Source of the DNA: Collinsella sp. zg1085
Lineage (GTDB): Bacteria; Actinomycetota; Coriobacteriia; Coriobacteriales; Coriobacteriaceae
Direction: 5' to 3'
NCBI RefSeq assembly: GCF_018889955.1
Contig: NZ_CP076545.1
Location: 620,001 to 684,000, forward strand
Length of the DNA stretch: 64,000 nt
Part shown: positions 9,920-19,053 of the stretch, piece after piece
How the letters are laid out: each line of letters begins with the position of its first letter
How positions within the stretch are numbered: the stretch's first letter is position 1
Program-made: the position numbers and the translations under genes
The notes under the pieces: model-generated
What the model saw: the letters and a program-made list of their open reading frames with translations, nothing else
Told to the model about the DNA's origin: nothing
Databases searched by the model: none

Positions 9920-11359
9920 ATGGCTATCATGCCTATTCCAGAACAGAGTGAGCCAAGCTCATTTGAGCGCGTCCATTTTATTGGCATTGGTGGTGCGGGT
10001 ATGAGCGGCATTGCACTCGTTTTGCACGAGCGTGGCTATGCGGTAAGCGGCTCTGATCTAAAGACATCACGCTATATTCGTCAGCTAACACATGCAGGAT
10101 TGCCTATACATATTGGGCATGAAGCGCCAACCATTGATGAGGTACACCCTGACGTTGTGGTTGTATCAACTGCTATTCCTGATACTAATCCCGAGCTCGT
10201 GCGCGCGCGCGAGCTGGGTATTCCGGTGTGGCCCCGCGCAAAGATGCTTTCGGTGCTTTCTCAGGGGTCTAAAACAATTGCTATTGCAGGCACTCATGGC
10301 AAGACAACCACTTCATCCATGTGTGCCACGATGCTTGACCGTATGGGTAATGACCCAAGTTTTTTAATCGGCGGTATTGTTGAGGGCTACGATACCAACG
10401 GTCGCAATGGATCCAGTGAGTATTTTGTTTGTGAAGCAGATGAGTCGGATAGTTCCTTTTTATACCTTGACCCCGATGTTGTAGTAATCACCAATGTAGA
10501 GGCCGATCACCTCGATCATTACAGCTCGCTTGAAGAGATTGAGGAAACTTTTTGCACCTTCATGGGGCTAGTAGGAGAGACAGGTACGGTTATTGTCTGC
10601 GGTGATGATCAGCGTTTGCGTGAGCTTGCCGCGCGTACGGGACGTCGGGTTGTAAGCTATGGCTTTGCCGAGGATAACGATGTTGTTGTGCATGAGCACC
10701 CACATGAGGGTGGTCTAGCGAGCTACTTTGAGGTTGTCTTTGACAAGGACGAGCGCTACGAGCTTTCTATTAAGAGTAACCCTGGTCGTCATAACATGCT
10801 AAACGCTACAGCTTCGCTGGTGGTGGCCTCAGTGCTTGGCGTTGATGTACACGCAGCTGCTGTGGCACTTTCAAGCTTTGATGGCGTGCGCCGTCGTTTT
10901 ACTCAGGTTGGTGTTGTCGGCGGCATTACGGTTGTTGATGATTACGGGCATCATCCCACAGAGATACTCGCGACGCTTAAAGCCGCAAAGCGTTTGCCGT
11001 TTGAGCATGTCTGTGTGGTATTTCAGCCTCATCGCTATTCACGCTTAGAAGCGCTGTGCGATGATTTTGCTACCTCATTTATTGATGCTGACGAGCTTAT
11101 CTTGATTGATGTGTTTCCAGCGGGTGAGATACCTATTCCCGGGGTAACGTCAAAAATGCTCGCTGACTGTGTGCAAGCCTTGTATCCTCATAAGTCGGTG
11201 CGCTACGTTGCTGAGCGTGGACAACTTATGCAGGCTATTGCCGAGCACACGCATGCGGGAGACTTACTCATCACGATGGGTGCAGGTGACGTTACGACGG
11301 TAGGTCCTGAGTTTATTGAGTGGCTCGAGGAGTTGCATGGGCAGGGTGAGTTGCGCTAA
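9920..11359 (+). CDS. murC: UDP-N-acetylmuramate--L-alanine ligase
   Basis: First Mur ligase, joining L-alanine to UDP-MurNAc. The 479-aa protein carries the N-terminal loop FIGIGGAGMSGIAL, the P-loop AIAGTHGKTTTSS, NVEADHLDHY, DDYGHHPTEI and FQPHRYSRLE, all in the standard order. The ATG at 9920 follows GGAGGG at 9911-9916, a strong ribosome site suggesting efficient independent initiation after the 144-base gap. murB starts two bases after its stop. Confidence 0.97.
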   Translation: MAIMPIPEQSEPSSFERVHFIGIGGAGMSGIALVLHERGYAVSGSDLKTSRYIRQLTHAGLPIHIGHEAPTIDEVHPDVVVVSTAIPDTNPELVRARELGIPVWPRAKMLSVLSQGSKTIAIAGTHGKTTTSSMCATMLDRMGNDPSFLIGGIVEGYDTNGRNGSSEYFVCEADESDSSFLYLDPDVVVITNVEADHLDHYSSLEEIEETFCTFMGLVGETGTVIVCGDDQRLRELAARTGRRVVSYGFAEDNDVVVHEHPHEGGLASYFEVVFDKDERYELSIKSNPGRHNMLNATASLVVASVLGVDVHAAAVALSSFDGVRRRFTQVGVVGGITVVDDYGHHPTEILATLKAAKRLPFEHVCVVFQPHRYSRLEALCDDFATSFIDADELILIDVFPAGEIPIPGVTSKMLADCVQALYPHKSVRYVAERGQLMQAIAEHTHAGDLLITMGAGDVTTVGPEFIEWLEELHGQGELR

Positions 11360-11361
11360 CT

Positions 11362-12273
11362 ATGGGTCTTTTTAATGCGGCATATAGTTTATCGGGCCAA
11401 ATTGATACCGAGGTAGCAGAAGATGAGCGTCTAGCACGTCATACCTCGTATCGGATTGGTGGCCCGGCGCGCTTATTTGTAACCTGTCACAGTTATCATG
11501 CCCTGCGCCGCACGGTTGATGTGCTTACGCGCGAAGAGGTGCTTTGGGTTGTGTTGGGCAAGGGCTCAAATCTTTTGGTCTCGGATGAGGGTTATGAAGG
11601 GGCAGTTATTACGCTTGGTCGCGAGTTTTGTCGCTTTACACTTTCAGAAGACGGTGTAACGCTTACTGCCGGTGCAGGGGCTATGCTTGCACGGCTTGTG
11701 AATGAGGCGCTGACGCGTGGTTTAAGTGGCCTTGAGTATGCAATTGGTATTCCGGGCACGGTTGGCGGAGGCTTGTCTATGAATGCAGGTACACGCACTG
11801 ATTGGATTGGTACTCAAGTTGCCCATTTGGTGAGCTACAAGCCTGGCATGGGCTTAAAGCACTATCAACGCGATGACATTATATGGGGCTATCGAGCTTG
11901 CAACCTCGCGCATGACGAGATTATTCTTGAAGCGGCTTTTGAGCTAGAACAAGCTCCCAAGCAGGATATTCGCGAGCGCATTGAACGTCATTTGTCAAAA
12001 CGTCGCCGTTCTCAGCCACTCGGTCTTGCGTCATGTGGCTCAGTTTTTAAGAACCCTTCTGATTTAGATGTGGGTTCAATGATTGAAGCCTGTGGATTAC
12101 AGGGATTTTCGATAGGCGGGGCTGAGGTGTCACCGATGCACGCTAATTTTATTGTTAATAAGGGAACGGCGCGTGCACAAGATGTGCTTGAGGTGATGCG
12201 CCATATTATGGAACAGGTGAAGGAACGGTATGGCATTGAGCTTCAACCGGAAGTCAAATTCCTCGGCTTCTAA
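11362..12273 (+). CDS. murB: UDP-N-acetylenolpyruvoylglucosamine reductase
   Basis: FAD- and NADPH-dependent reductase producing UDP-MurNAc. The 303-aa protein shows RHTSYRIGGPARLFV (FAD domain), LGKGSNLLVSDEGY, IPGTVGGGLSMNAG, the catalytic-serine region LASCGSVFKNP and the C-terminal VSPMHANFIVN. Length is normal. It starts two bases after murC, and its last 44 bases overlap the start of ftsQ. Confidence 0.96.
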   Translation: MGLFNAAYSLSGQIDTEVAEDERLARHTSYRIGGPARLFVTCHSYHALRRTVDVLTREEVLWVVLGKGSNLLVSDEGYEGAVITLGREFCRFTLSEDGVTLTAGAGAMLARLVNEALTRGLSGLEYAIGIPGTVGGGLSMNAGTRTDWIGTQVAHLVSYKPGMGLKHYQRDDIIWGYRACNLAHDEIILEAAFELEQAPKQDIRERIERHLSKRRRSQPLGLASCGSVFKNPSDLDVGSMIEACGLQGFSIGGAEVSPMHANFIVNKGTARAQDVLEVMRHIMEQVKERYGIELQPEVKFLGF

Positions 12274-13879
12274 AGCTTCTAAGCCAACCTTTCGTCGTGC
12301 CCCACGTGTACCTGCACAGGCGCAAGCGTCGGCACCGGTAGCGCGGGAAACAGGTAGGCGAGTATCTGTGCCACTTGATGCGCCTATGCACGAGAGTTTG
12401 CCACACCCAGTTGCTGAGAAAGCCCCCAAGAGAGCTCCTAAGATTGCCCCCAAGGCTTCGTTGTCATCACAGAAAAAGCTTAGTGCTCCCACTCAGGCAG
12501 GAGTGCGACCGAGCGCTCGGTCTGTATCAAAACAAAACGCTAAGCTTATGGGTCCTGCGGTTCAGTCTGGCGCGCGGCAAGCTGTGGGGTCAGCTGCTCA
12601 CCTCACAGCTCAGGCAACTTTACTGAGCAAGAAAAAAGCTCAGGCACCTCGGAAACGCGTTGCCATGGGCTCAAATCCTGCGCAAGTAGAAAAATCCGTG
12701 CAACAGAATCGTGAGGCAGCAAGGGTAGTGTTGTCGCGCCAAGCTGTAGCGACAACGCGAAAAAAAGCTATGCCTACAAAGCGTGGGGTGCACGCAGCTG
12801 AGCAGTTGGCATCTGCTCAGGGGCGCGAAAAAAAGCTGGATTCTACAGCACAAAGCGCGGACGTTGCTGCAGTTACCTCGCGCGGTTCTGCAACTACGCA
12901 TACATCGTTTCGGCAGCGTTTGCCCAAACTATCTCTGTTCTCGCGGTTCGCTCGGGCAGGTGCGCGTATAGCTTCTCGCACCTCTAAGCAGCCTCTTCAA
13001 GCGTCTGTTGATGAGCATGTATCAGTATCACCTCAGAAAAAGTTTGCCTTTGCAAAGCCTCTGTTTCGGGTGCTTATGGTGCTCGTAGCATTAGCGCTTG
13101 TGGCACTCATTACCTTTGTGGTGCTTGCACAATCACCGCTGTTTGAAGTTAGTGAGCAGCAGCTGGTACCTACAGAGCATGTGAGTTCAGAGGACCTAAC
13201 AAGTCTTTTAGACATGCCAAAACATAGTTCGCTGCTTACCTTAAATGAATCTGCAATAAAAAACTCACTGATGCAGAGTCCTTGGATACGCGATGTTCGT
13301 ATTGAACGTCGTTTTCCACATACGCTTATCATTACGCCCAAAGAATATACGATTGCCGCAATTGCCTACATTGCAGCTGACGATGTTGCATGGGCAATAA
13401 GCAGCGATGGTACATGGATTGCTCCGCTTACGCTCGCTACAACGGTAGACGCAGAAGGCAAAATCATACAGGATATGTCTCAGGTTCCTGAGGGAACTGA
13501 GACCATACAAAAGACGGGGGCAGAGGCAGCGCAGCTCCTCGCGCAACAAGCTCATGCAGTCCTTTTTACCGATATTGCAACTGATGTTGCACCAAAAAGC
13601 GGACAATTGGTTGAGTCTGAGCTTGTGAAAGCCGGGTTAAGCTATGCCACTGGCTTTTCGTCTGAGTTCATAGCGCAGATTAAGAGCATGTCAATACGTT
13701 CAATTGAGGCAATTGCAGCTACGCTCGCCTCAGGCGTTGAGGTATCACTTGGTGTTCCAGAAAACATTACAACAAAAGAACGGGTTATACAGAAATTGCT
13801 GGCAGAACAGCAGGGCATAACCTATATCAATGTGCGCACACCAGATTCGTATACATTTAGAGCAGCGCCTACCTCGTAG
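12230..13879 (+). CDS. ftsQ: Cell division protein FtsQ/DivIB with long basic N-terminal extension
   Basis: Bitopic division protein bridging FtsL/FtsB-type partners to the septal synthase. At 549 aa it is about twice the usual FtsQ length. Residues 1 to about 275 are a Lys/Arg/Ala/Ser-rich, apparently disordered cytoplasmic region. One membrane helix follows (around LMVLVALALVALITFVVLAQ), then a POTRA domain (SPLFEVSEQQLV to FPHTLIITPKEY) and an FtsQ beta domain. The ATG at 12230 lies inside murB with AAGGA five bases upstream, so translational coupling is likely. A 12-bp-stem terminator follows at 13919. Confidence 0.9.
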   Translation: MALSFNRKSNSSASKASKPTFRRAPRVPAQAQASAPVARETGRRVSVPLDAPMHESLPHPVAEKAPKRAPKIAPKASLSSQKKLSAPTQAGVRPSARSVSKQNAKLMGPAVQSGARQAVGSAAHLTAQATLLSKKKAQAPRKRVAMGSNPAQVEKSVQQNREAARVVLSRQAVATTRKKAMPTKRGVHAAEQLASAQGREKKLDSTAQSADVAAVTSRGSATTHTSFRQRLPKLSLFSRFARAGARIASRTSKQPLQASVDEHVSVSPQKKFAFAKPLFRVLMVLVALALVALITFVVLAQSPLFEVSEQQLVPTEHVSSEDLTSLLDMPKHSSLLTLNESAIKNSLMQSPWIRDVRIERRFPHTLIITPKEYTIAAIAYIAADDVAWAISSDGTWIAPLTLATTVDAEGKIIQDMSQVPEGTETIQKTGAEAAQLLAQQAHAVLFTDIATDVAPKSGQLVESELVKAGLSYATGFSSEFIAQIKSMSIRSIEAIAATLASGVEVSLGVPENITTKERVIQKLLAEQQGITYINVRTPDSYTFRAAPTS

Positions 13880-13918
13880 AACAAGTTTTGAGTGCCTATG
13901 ATTGAAGTGCCACATCTT

Positions 13919-13951
13919 CTCCCACATAAGTTTCGCTTATGTGGGAGCTTT
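13919..13951 (+). terminator. Rho-independent terminator between ftsQ and ftsZ
   Basis: Perfect 12-bp stem CTCCCACATAAG / CTTATGTGGGAG at 13919-13930 and 13936-13947 with a five-base loop and a short T stretch. It ends the mur-fts operon, so ftsZ must have its own promoter in 13952-14148. I could not assign that promoter with confidence. Confidence 0.85.
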
Positions 13952-14148
13952 TACAAGGCATTTACTGGTTTTTCCTGCTTATTTGCCCCGTGTCTTCACA
14001 TTTTGGACGTAATCATTTGACTAAGCCCCTCTTCTTGTGCAAAGATACCGTGATTGACCTCGCTGTTTAATCTCTACTTGAAGGTTAACCTTGCGAGTTT
14101 TTCACGACATTCGTACCGGCGAAACCCCGACGTTCTAAGGATCGACAC

Positions 14149-15285
14149 ATGCATGAGAACGAGATTAACAACTATCTTGCTGTTATCAAGGTAGTAGGCG
14201 TTGGTGGCGGTGGTACAAACGCTGTTAACCGCATGATTGAAGAGGGCATTCGTGGTGTTGAGTTTGTGGCTATCAATACCGATGCACAGGCTCTTGCCAT
14301 CTCTGATGCCGATATCAAGGTGCATATTGGCACCGACCTTACCCGTGGTTTGGGCGCCGGTGCTAATCCTGAGGTGGGTCGCAAGGCGGCAGATGAGTCG
14401 CGTGACGATATTGCTGAGGCTCTAGCTGGTGCCGATATGGTTTTTATCACGGCTGGTGAGGGTGGTGGTACCGGTACCGGCGCTGCTCCAATCGTTGCTG
14501 ATATTGCTATGAACGAGGTAGGGGCGCTGACTGTTGCGGTGGTAACCAAGCCCTTTACCTTTGAGGGTCGCAAGCGTAAGGGCGCTGCAGAAGAAGGTAT
14601 CAAAACCTTGTCTGAGAGCGTTGACACGCTGATTGTTATTCCAAACGATAAACTGCTCGATATTGCCGAGAAAAAGACCTCTATGCTTGAGGCTTTCTCT
14701 ATGGCCGATGGCGTATTGTCACAGGGCACGCAAGGTATCACCGATTTGATTACCGTACCTGGTGTTATTAACCTTGACTTTGCTGATGTTAAGACCATCA
14801 TGCGTCAAGCTGGTACTGCTATGATGGGCATCGGTGTTGCTTCTGGCGATACACGTGCTGTCGATGCTGCTCAGCAGGCTATTTCAAGCCGTTTGCTTGA
14901 AAGCTCAATCGACGGTGCTACCCGCGTGCTGCTCTCTATTGCCGGCAGCAAGGATCTTGGTATTCAAGAGATTAACGATGCCGCAGATTTGGTAGCTAAC
15001 GCTGTAGACCCTGAGGCTAATATCATCTTTGGTACGGTGGTAGATGAATCTCTGGGCGATCAGGTACGTATCACCGTTATTGCAACCGGTTTTACTGATG
15101 CTAATGTGAGTCGTCAAGATGACCTCTTTGGACAGAGCCGTGGTACCCGTGGCTCTGAGACTCTCTCCGAGAGCAGCTCTGCCTCATCACGCGCAACTAC
15201 GAGCACAGGCTCATCAACTGCTTTGCCTAACTTTGGCAATGAGCAGTTTGAACTTCCTGACTTCTTAAAGCGTGGCAGCTTCTAA
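14149..15285 (+). CDS. ftsZ: Cell division GTPase FtsZ
   Basis: Tubulin homologue that forms the Z ring. The 378-aa protein has the nucleotide loop [16 protein letters not shown] at the N-terminus, the tubulin signature [10 protein letters not shown], the T7-loop region [11 protein letters not shown], a Ser/Thr-rich linker from about 325, and a conserved C-terminal peptide [11 protein letters not shown] for binding SepF and other partners. The ATG at 14149 has AAGGA about nine bases upstream. It is flanked by strong terminators, so it is a single-gene transcription unit here. Confidence 0.98.
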   Translation: MHENEINNYLAVIKVVGVGGGGTNAVNRMIEEGIRGVEFVAINTDAQALAISDADIKVHIGTDLTRGLGAGANPEVGRKAADESRDDIAEALAGADMVFITAGEGGGTGTGAAPIVADIAMNEVGALTVAVVTKPFTFEGRKRKGAAEEGIKTLSESVDTLIVIPNDKLLDIAEKKTSMLEAFSMADGVLSQGTQGITDLITVPGVINLDFADVKTIMRQAGTAMMGIGVASGDTRAVDAAQQAISSRLLESSIDGATRVLLSIAGSKDLGIQEINDAADLVANAVDPEANIIFGTVVDESLGDQVRITVIATGFTDANVSRQDDLFGQSRGTRGSETLSESSSASSRATTSTGSSTALPNFGNEQFELPDFLKRGSF

Positions 15286-15312
15286 GCACGTATTTGTAAC
15301 GCGGTGATCTTA

Positions 15313-15342
15313 GGCCTCCGGAGTTATCTGGAGGCCTTTTTT
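15313..15342 (+). terminator. Rho-independent terminator after ftsZ
   Basis: GGCCTCC at 15313-15319 pairs with GGAGGCC at 15330-15336 and is followed by six T. Confidence 0.9.
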
Positions 15343-15489
15343 GTGAGCACTTAGCGATATGTGCGTGTTTTGCAGCATAAGGGGAATAGAAGATGCATAG
15401 AGGTTTTGAAGTGTCTGGTATGCGCTTCACTATGTTTGACGTGCTATTGAGAACATTGAGCACAGTACGTCTTAGCGAGGAGATGTTTG

Positions 15490-16281
15490 ATGCACATAAA
15501 ACGTCAAGAGCGCAATGGTGTGGTGCTATTAGGGGGTCAGGTAGGCCAAATTCGCTTTGGTTTTACGGAGCGTGGCGGTGGTGTATCAGAAGCTCCGTAT
15601 AGCTCGTTAAACCTAGCTACACATGTAGGCGATAATCCACGCGCAGTTGCTGAAAACCGGCGGCGTGCATTAGCGCTTCTGAGTGATAGCGCAAAGCTTG
15701 AGGATGTACTGGTACCCAATCAGGTTCATGGTTCCACGATAGTGGTGGTAAACAAAGAAACCGCTCAGAACCGCGCTCACCTGTGCCAGCAGCTTAGTCA
15801 AGGCGCTGATGCAGTTGTATGTAGCACTTCGCATGTTCCGGTGCTTCTTTGTTTTGCTGATTGCGTGCCGGTTATTTTGCTTGCGCCTGGCGGGTTTGCC
15901 GTCGTGCATTCAGGGTGGAAAGGCACCCTCGCGCGTATTAGTGCACGCGCAGCAACTGTGTTGGCAGAAGAAACACATGCTAGTCCATCAGATATTTGCG
16001 CCTATATTGGTCCTCATATCCAAGGTGATGAATATGAGGTCTCACCTGAGCTTATAGAGCAGTTTGCAGCAGAGTTTTATGCGGTTGAGCATACAGGGCA
16101 CAAGCCGTGCCTACTCAATCTTTCTGCGTGCATTAAAGAGGCGCTTATCGATTGCGGCGTGCCTAAAGAAGTTATAGTTGATACAGGGCTTTCAACCATG
16201 AAGCACAATGACCGCTTTTTCTCGTATCGTAGCGAGGCGGGAGAATGTGGACGCCATGGTGCGCTTGCCATACTTGAGTAA
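15490..16281 (+). CDS. pgeF: YfiH/PgeF family peptidoglycan editing factor (multicopper-oxidase-like purine nucleoside enzyme)
   Basis: Member of the YfiH/DUF152 family; characterised members act on purine nucleosides or remove mis-incorporated L-Ser from peptidoglycan precursors. The 263-aa protein has the family's metal/catalytic sites: PNQVHG, CFADCVPVIL and HSGWKGTLARI. ATG at 15490 has GAGGAG about seven bases upstream; a TTG just before it is less likely. The gene commonly sits after ftsZ in Gram-positive dcw clusters, as here, and yggS follows 56 bases later. Confidence 0.9.
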   Translation: MHIKRQERNGVVLLGGQVGQIRFGFTERGGGVSEAPYSSLNLATHVGDNPRAVAENRRRALALLSDSAKLEDVLVPNQVHGSTIVVVNKETAQNRAHLCQQLSQGADAVVCSTSHVPVLLCFADCVPVILLAPGGFAVVHSGWKGTLARISARAATVLAEETHASPSDICAYIGPHIQGDEYEVSPELIEQFAAEFYAVEHTGHKPCLLNLSACIKEALIDCGVPKEVIVDTGLSTMKHNDRFFSYRSEAGECGRHGALAILE

Positions 16282-16337
16282 AGAGCACATCGCAGGTATG
16301 CTCAGAGCTGCCATCCGGTTCATGGGAAGGATTTGAC

Positions 16338-17069
16338 ATGGATAGTCACTATCTTGAGCGTGTGATTGAGCGGCGCGTGGAACTTCTTCAACGCATGAGA
16401 GAAGCCGCCCGTGATGCTCATCGCTCGGTGACGGATGTTCAATTAGTTGCAGTGTCAAAAACCGTTAGCACGAGCGAGCTGCTTGCTGCTGTTGCCGCAG
16501 GTTATCGACACTTTGCAGAGAACCGCCCGCAAATGCTCAACGAAAAACTCACCAATCTCGCCGCCTATCCTGAGTTACCGCAGTTGCGCTTTGATTTAAT
16601 AGGCAACTTGCAAACAAATAAAATCAACGCCGTGCTGTCAAAAGTTCAGCTTATTCACTCCATCAGTTCTGTGCATTTAGCAGAAGCGGTGTCAAAGCGC
16701 GCACAGAAGCACGCCCACATGAGTAGCCCACAAGATATTTTGCTTGAGGTGAATATTTCAGGCGAAGCGACAAAATCAGGATTTGAGCCGCATGAACTAC
16801 GTGCATCTATGGACACACTGTGCACGTTACCTGGAATTCGTATGCGTGGACTTATGACTATGGCACCACGAGGCTCAGCTTCTGCTGCTGCAAAAACTTT
16901 TGAAGGACTGCGTCTTTTGCGCGATGAACTGGTCGTAGCATATCCGCATCTTGACCTCTATGAACTTTCCTGTGGCATGAGTGAAGACTTTGAAGTAGCT
17001 ATTCGCGAAGGTTCTACGATGATTAGGCTTGGTAGAGTAGTGTTTGACCCTGCGTTTGCGCTAAAATAA
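16338..17069 (+). CDS. PLP-binding homeostasis protein (YggS/YlmE/PROSC family)
   Basis: Single-domain TIM-barrel protein carrying pyridoxal phosphate, involved in PLP and amino/keto acid homeostasis. At 243 aa it is near family length. The PLP lysine is Lys41 in LVAVSKTVS; HFAENRPQ, IGNLQTNKI, LEVNISGEATKSGF, MRGLMTMAP and LSCGMSEDFEVAIREGSTMIR follow in the usual order. AAGGA lies a few bases before the ATG. It is the ylmE of Gram-positive clusters, directly upstream of sepF. Confidence 0.93.
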   Translation: MDSHYLERVIERRVELLQRMREAARDAHRSVTDVQLVAVSKTVSTSELLAAVAAGYRHFAENRPQMLNEKLTNLAAYPELPQLRFDLIGNLQTNKINAVLSKVQLIHSISSVHLAEAVSKRAQKHAHMSSPQDILLEVNISGEATKSGFEPHELRASMDTLCTLPGIRMRGLMTMAPRGSASAAAKTFEGLRLLRDELVVAYPHLDLYELSCGMSEDFEVAIREGSTMIRLGRVVFDPAFALK

Positions 17070-17131
17070 GCAAATGGCGTTGTGTTCTAACCTGCATGAA
17101 TAGCACAAACACAGTATAGAGAGGCGGGACT

Positions 17132-17839
17132 ATGGGATTTTTAGACGATATCAAATCTAAACTGCCCTTCAATCTCAATCGTGATGCAACATCCTATGGT
17201 ACCGAGGACACCTATGATGATGGTTATTACGATGAGGCTCAGGGCGGCTATGATGATGGCTATCAAGGTGATGCCTATGCTGCAGGCTACGGTTACCAAG
17301 AACCATCAAACGGCGTTTTGGGTCAAACACGTCGCGGTGAGGCAGAAAGCATTGCTGTGTATACACGCTCGGGTGAGCTGGTAGGAGATGCCGATCGACA
17401 TGCGGCAACCTTTAATCCGCCTGCCCGCAGCCAAGAGTCGAGTTATCGCCCTGGCGCATATGACACGCCGTCCACCTATGCCGAGACGCTCAGAAGCGCG
17501 CCTGCACCTGCAGCTCCCGATACAAACGCTACACGCATGAGTGCGGTGGTAGGGGCAACACCACAGTTGCCTGCTTATGTCTTGAGGCCTGAGAGCTACG
17601 ATGATGTTGAAACGGTTGTGCGCCGTGTGCGCACCAAGCAACCGGTGGCGCTTGTGTTTGTAGGTGTGCGCACCGAGCTTGCGAAGCGTGTGCTCGACTT
17701 TAGTTATGGCTTTGCCTGTGGTCTTGGGGCGGCTGTTCGTGAGGTGGGTGACCGTGTGTTTATGGTTGTTCCCGCTGGTTGTGAAGTTAAAGAGTCTGAT
17801 TTGGCAAAACTGCGCCAAGAGGGCTATCTCAAGAAATAG
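17132..17839 (+). CDS. sepF: Cell division protein SepF
   Basis: SepF tethers FtsZ filaments to the membrane and replaces FtsA in actinobacteria. The 235-aa protein begins with a short amphipathic-type segment (MGFLDDIKSKL). A Tyr/Asp/Gly-rich low-complexity stretch follows at about 25-60, with repeated YDDGY-like units, then a flexible linker, then the conserved SepF domain from about 148 (YVLRPESYDDVETVVRRVR to VFMVVPAGCEV). Length exceeds many SepF proteins because of the acidic Tyr-rich region. AGAGAGGCGGG precedes the ATG. Confidence 0.93.
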   Translation: MGFLDDIKSKLPFNLNRDATSYGTEDTYDDGYYDEAQGGYDDGYQGDAYAAGYGYQEPSNGVLGQTRRGEAESIAVYTRSGELVGDADRHAATFNPPARSQESSYRPGAYDTPSTYAETLRSAPAPAAPDTNATRMSAVVGATPQLPAYVLRPESYDDVETVVRRVRTKQPVALVFVGVRTELAKRVLDFSYGFACGLGAAVREVGDRVFMVVPAGCEVKESDLAKLRQEGYLKK

Positions 17840-17850
17840 GTGGCTGTTTC

Positions 17851-18120
17851 GTGCTCAATGTTGTATCGCTCATAGATTCTGTATTTAGTTTTTACACCAT
17901 GCTTGTGGTGGTGTATTGCATTATGTCGTGGATTCCTGTGAGCAACCAGCTTGTTGGTGACTTGCGCGGTGCTCTCCATACCATTGTGCATCCGTATCTC
18001 GGTATATTTCAGCGTTTTATGCCGCCCTTGTCTGGTGTAGATTTTTCACCAGTTATCGCAATTCTTGCGTTGAATTTCCTCAAACGGACCATTCTCAATA
18101 TAATGGTCTCTATGCTTTGA
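17851..18120 (+). CDS. YggT family membrane protein
   Basis: Small 89-aa integral membrane protein with two hydrophobic helices, family motif IVHPYLGIFQRFMPPLSGVDFSPVIAILAL. YggT/YlmG proteins occur between sepF and divIVA in many Gram-positive genomes; their biochemical role is not settled. The GTG at 17851 begins 11 bases after the sepF stop. Confidence 0.88.
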   Translation: MLNVVSLIDSVFSFYTMLVVVYCIMSWIPVSNQLVGDLRGALHTIVHPYLGIFQRFMPPLSGVDFSPVIAILALNFLKRTILNIMVSML

Positions 18121-18168
18121 TGCCGGCCTGAGTGTGTTTGCACTCTTGCATCGAAAGGATTGATTTTT

Positions 18169-18804
18169 ATGGCTATCACCCCCGCAGACATCCAAGCCCA
18201 ACAGTTCTCTAAGGCAGAGCCGGGCTACGATCCCACCGAAGTTGATATTTTTCTCGAGCAACTGGCATCTGAGGTTGATGCTATGTTGGCAAAAATTGTT
18301 GATCTTAAGAATCGCCTGACTGTTGCTGAGCAGCAGCTTGCCGATGCAAAAAACAATACACAGCTTGCAGCCCCGGTACTTGCTGAGCCTCAGAAATCTG
18401 GTGCAACTGAGCGCCAGATTTCTGCTGCGTTGATTGCTGCTCAGCAAACTGCTGACGCGATTGTGGGTGAGGCGCACGAAAACGCTGAGCGTATTCGCAA
18501 TGAGGCAGATGCTAAGGCGCGCGAGGTTATTCGTCAGGCACTTGCCGAGAAGCAGACTGAGATTGAAGAGATTGATCGCTTGAAGGCATCTCGTGAGGAG
18601 TTCAAGAGTCAGTATCTCAAGCTCATTCAGCACTTTATGGACGATGCTCAAAATTCCTTTCCAGCAAGTCTCATGACGAGCGTTCCTACAGGTTCACATA
18701 CACCAAGCACTCCGGTTGCAGCTCCGGTGCAAGAGCTTCCCGTTACACCTGTTGTTGACCCTTTTGCTCCGCAGGCAAATTTCGAGGTTGATGACCTCGA
18801 CTAA
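18169..18804 (+). CDS. divIVA: DivIVA-domain cell division/polar scaffold protein
   Basis: Coiled-coil scaffold that recognises negatively curved membrane at poles and septa. The 211-aa protein starts with the DivIVA lipid-binding module (ITPADIQAQQFSKAEPGYDPTEVDIFLEQL), then has two coiled-coil stretches (about 30-65 and 85-155) and a Pro/Val-rich C-terminal tail. ATG at 18169 has AAAGGA about nine bases upstream; the TTG at 18160 would place the start too close. It is the last gene of the cluster and is followed by a strong terminator. Confidence 0.92.
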   Translation: MAITPADIQAQQFSKAEPGYDPTEVDIFLEQLASEVDAMLAKIVDLKNRLTVAEQQLADAKNNTQLAAPVLAEPQKSGATERQISAALIAAQQTADAIVGEAHENAERIRNEADAKAREVIRQALAEKQTEIEEIDRLKASREEFKSQYLKLIQHFMDDAQNSFPASLMTSVPTGSHTPSTPVAAPVQELPVTPVVDPFAPQANFEVDDLD

Positions 18805-18826
18805 GCTATTGCGCGAAAGCGTGTGC

Positions 18827-18856
18827 AAAACCCCGCAGCACTATGCGGGGTTTTCT
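18827..18856 (+). terminator. Rho-independent terminator after divIVA
   Basis: AAAACCCCGCA at 18827-18837 pairs perfectly with TGCGGGGTTTT at 18844-18854. The flanking A and T runs mean it could work in both directions. Confidence 0.9.
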
Positions 18857-19053
18857 CTGTAAGGCTATACGTATGTCGGCATTTGTGTGCGCGTGCATGC
18901 GTGAGCAAAAGCCTATCCACGCTACATGCGCTCTCAAGTTTATTGAAAACTTGCGGGTAGACAAGCACAAGAAACCTGTTAAGCTTCTATATGCCCGATG
19001 ATACTGGTTGAATTCTTGAACGTGTCCGTCTCACGAGAGGAATAAGATTTACC

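Noticed and set aside
13952-14148. ftsZ promoter
   Set aside because: TTGACT at 14017 and TTGACC at 14054 exist but neither has a convincing -10 at the right distance, so I did not list a site.
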